Shown: piece by piece, positions 61,957-64,000 of the stretch
How positions within the stretch are numbered: position 1 is the stretch's first letter
Layout: the number at the start of each line of letters is the position of its first letter
NCBI GenBank assembly: GCA_037903355.1
Contig: JBAJFE010000023.1
Coordinates: 1,674,001-1,738,000, forward strand
DNA: 64,000 nt
Reading direction: 5' to 3'
DNA from: Trichuris trichiura
Lineage: Eukaryota; Nematoda; Enoplea; Trichinellida; Trichuridae
The notes under the pieces: model-generated
What the model was told of the DNA's origin: nothing
Databases searched by the model: none
Seen by the model: only the letters and a program-made list of their open reading frames with translations
Translations under genes and position numbers: made by a program

Positions 61957-62060
61957 AAGGATTGACGTATGAATAAAGTGCACTAGTAACGTGCAAGGTG
62001 TATAGCTGTTTAAAGGCCAGTGTTTTAAAGTGGGCCTTGTAGTTCTTTTCTCTTTGTCTG

Positions 62061-64000
62061 TCAGCAGTTCGAGCGGGTTACAATATTCGTCCATATTTCA
62101 TTTATTTCCGCTCCTTTATCTCGGTTGTAGGTTGTGTTGTTTCTAATATACAGAGCTTCCTTAATTTTTCGTAAGCGTGCATTCTTTTCATAACATAAAA
62201 CTTTTGCGCCAAGGCTTAGATTGCAATGTGATGCGTGTTCCACAACAGCCGAGGCTAGTATTGCCTTCTCCATGGTGATCCTTGGGTCTGATATTGGTCT
62301 TCCACGTTGTCTTGTGTGGTTGTTGCCGTTGCTGAGAATGTTTTTAGCGTTGTTATAAGTGGTTAACCCCTTTATGTGTTCATTGAATCTGTGTTCGACG
62401 GTGTTGCCCGTTTCCCCAATGTACACTCCTGAACAGGGACATTCGATTGCGTAGACTAATCCTGTCCTTTTGTTTTCTGGGATTTTCGTTTTGTCCTTCC
62501 GGAGAATTGTCCTGAGGTTGAGGAAGTCTTTGAAAAAGACTCGGAACCCTAACCGTTTTCCTAACTGGACAATCTTTTCTCCTAGTCCTGCCACATAGGG
62601 GATAACTAAGCGTATATCAGGCAAATTTCTTAGTTGCCGTGATTCCATGGTTGCGCAGCTTTTGCTTGAATACTTGGTCAATAAAAGATTTCGGGTAGTC
62701 ATTTTTGTAGAATGTTTTTCTAATGTAGTTGAATTAAGATCGGAGAAATTCTGGATCACATAAATTGATTGCTCTGTTAATCATTCCCGAGAGGATTCCG
62801 CGCATTACTGAGCGTGGATGGTGCGATGAGAAATTAAGATATTGGTCAGTGTATGTTGGTTTTCTGTAAACTCTGGTTTTTAGTCCTTGATTAGTGCGAA
62901 TAATCAGTGTGTCAAGGAAGGAGAGGGTTCGGTTTGATTCTTTCTCCATTGTAAAAACGATTTGATTGGGGCATACGCTGTTAAGAAATTCTAGAAACTG
63001 TTCTTCCTTTCCATCTTTGATAATTACGAAGATGTCATCAACGTATCTTTTGAATAGTCGTGGGGCTATTTGCCTATCTACCGTTTTCAACATTTGTCTT
63101 TCAAAACTCTCCATGAATATTTCGGCCATTATAGGAGATAGTGGGTTGCCCATAGGGACACCGATAGATTGTTTGTAGAACTTATTATCAAACATGAAGT
63201 AATTGCTGTCTTGCATACAGAATGATACCAACTTGACAATGTGGAAGGGATTTAACTTGGTTCTGGTGAACAAATTTGTGTCTGTATTGAGGAGATTGTA
63301 TAGTGTATCGAGAGTTTTCGAAATCGGAATGATAGGGAATAAATCTTTTACATCGTAGCTAACTAAGATTTCGTCCGGTTCTAGATGGTATTCTCGTATT
63401 TCGTTGACGAAGGTGTTACTATTTTTGACGAAGGAGGGTTCTTTACCAGTTAGTGGTTTGATCACCTTTTTCAAATATCGGCTGAGCTCACTTGTGGTGC
63501 TGTTAATTGTGGAAACTATTGGTCTTAGTGGGACATCCGGTTTGTGTACTTTGGGAAGCCCGTATAGCTCAGGGGGTCTATAATTCGACGCGAATTTAAG
63601 ATGTGTTGCTAATTTGGATATTTCTGATTCTTTGGTCTCTGCGGCAAACGTAATGCGAAGAGATCGGAGATTTTTCCGAGAGGCTTCTGTAGAGTCGGCG
63701 GGTAGAGGTGTGTAATTCTCTGTGTTTAATATAGTTGTCATCTTTTCAGTGTAGGTGCTTCTGTCCAGTAGAACTATTCTATTCCCTTTATCTGCTTCTG
63801 TGATAATTCTGTTGGATTGTTTTCTTAGTTGACGAATCAAAGAGGCTAACTTTACAGTAGTAAGGACTTTGTTGGGAAGCTGTTCAAACATTTGAATGGC
63901 CAAACGAAGCTTTGCATTGAGTGAATTGCAGCGCAACGACAATGGAAGGAATTCGCTTGGTTGTTTGTGCAACGCGGTTGCGTAGAAGCAAGGACTGCTT
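62061..64000 (-). pseudogene. Penelope-like retroelement B (RT plus GIY-YIG), broken, runs off the window end
   Basis: The frame 62734-63972 (open to the window edge) carries the N-terminal RT region (IITEADKGNRIVLLDRSTY, YGLPKVHKPDVPLRPIVS, YDVKDLFPIIP with the first catalytic Asp, IGVPMGNPLSP, FKRYVDDIFVI). It ends at a TAA just after DPEFLRS, where element A continues in frame. A further shift of frame lies before the endonuclease part, which continues in 62061-62759 (LVIPYVAGLGEKIVQLGKR, GLVYAIECPCSGVYIGETGN, VEHRFNEHI). So there is at least one stop and one frameshift. The domain order and YVDD plus GIY-YIG identify a Penelope-like element. Its 5' end lies beyond 64000. Confidence 0.92.

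Overview
The window looks like nematode nuclear DNA. I infer a Dorylaimia-type (clade I) worm. The reasons are compact multi-exon genes with many introns of about 50-70 bp, a cuticlin-type ZP gene with a furin site and membrane anchor, a FoxD/unc-130-type forkhead gene, and scattered short TTAGGC repeats (the usual nematode telomere unit). The taxon is inferred and was not tested against any database. All gene models were joined by hand from splice signals, reading phase and remembered family alignments.

Layout. 1-19 kb is gene-poor: a decayed mariner HTH fragment (320-601), a nested foldback element (about 3.6-3.8 kb) and a single-exon FoxD gene (8791-9855, minus) with long non-coding flanks. 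19-23 kb holds two unrecognised lysine-rich proteins (19036-19860 and 22454-23023) on either side of a haspin-like kinase C-lobe fragment, one intron of which is filled by a 1.2-kb inverted array of a 69-bp satellite.

23.5-50.3 kb is the gene-dense core: ADP-dependent glucokinase (ADPGK, minus), GRASP/GORASP Golgi stacking protein (plus), spliceosomal WD40 protein SMU1 (plus), a cuticlin-like ZP protein (minus), an unknown membrane protein (minus), a BTBD10/KCTD20-type BTB protein (minus), ALG3 mannosyltransferase (plus) and mitochondrial ClpP (minus). ADPGK/GRASP are divergent, GRASP/SMU1 are head-to-tail 259 bp apart, SMU1/ZP are convergent with 175 bp between stops, and ALG3/ClpP are convergent with 61 bp between stops. 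The genes do not form one pathway. ADPGK, GRASP and ALG3 act in the ER/Golgi system; the others are nuclear, cuticular, cytosolic and mitochondrial.

50-60 kb is gene-poor with miniature inverted-repeat elements and one possible small membrane protein. 60-64 kb holds two head-to-tail Penelope-like retroelements (RT plus GIY-YIG endonuclease, minus strand), each followed by a nano-hammerhead ribozyme motif. A third, solo copy lies at 38.9 kb.

Most notable observations: three nano-hammerhead ribozymes; an otherwise intact ADPGK whose catalytic GxGD motif reads GVAQ; an internally deleted Ty3/gypsy-type miniature LTR element (389 bp, 83-bp LTRs, 4-bp TSD); a ZP gene fragment captured between arms of a foldback repeat; and the satellite-filled intron of a haspin fragment.
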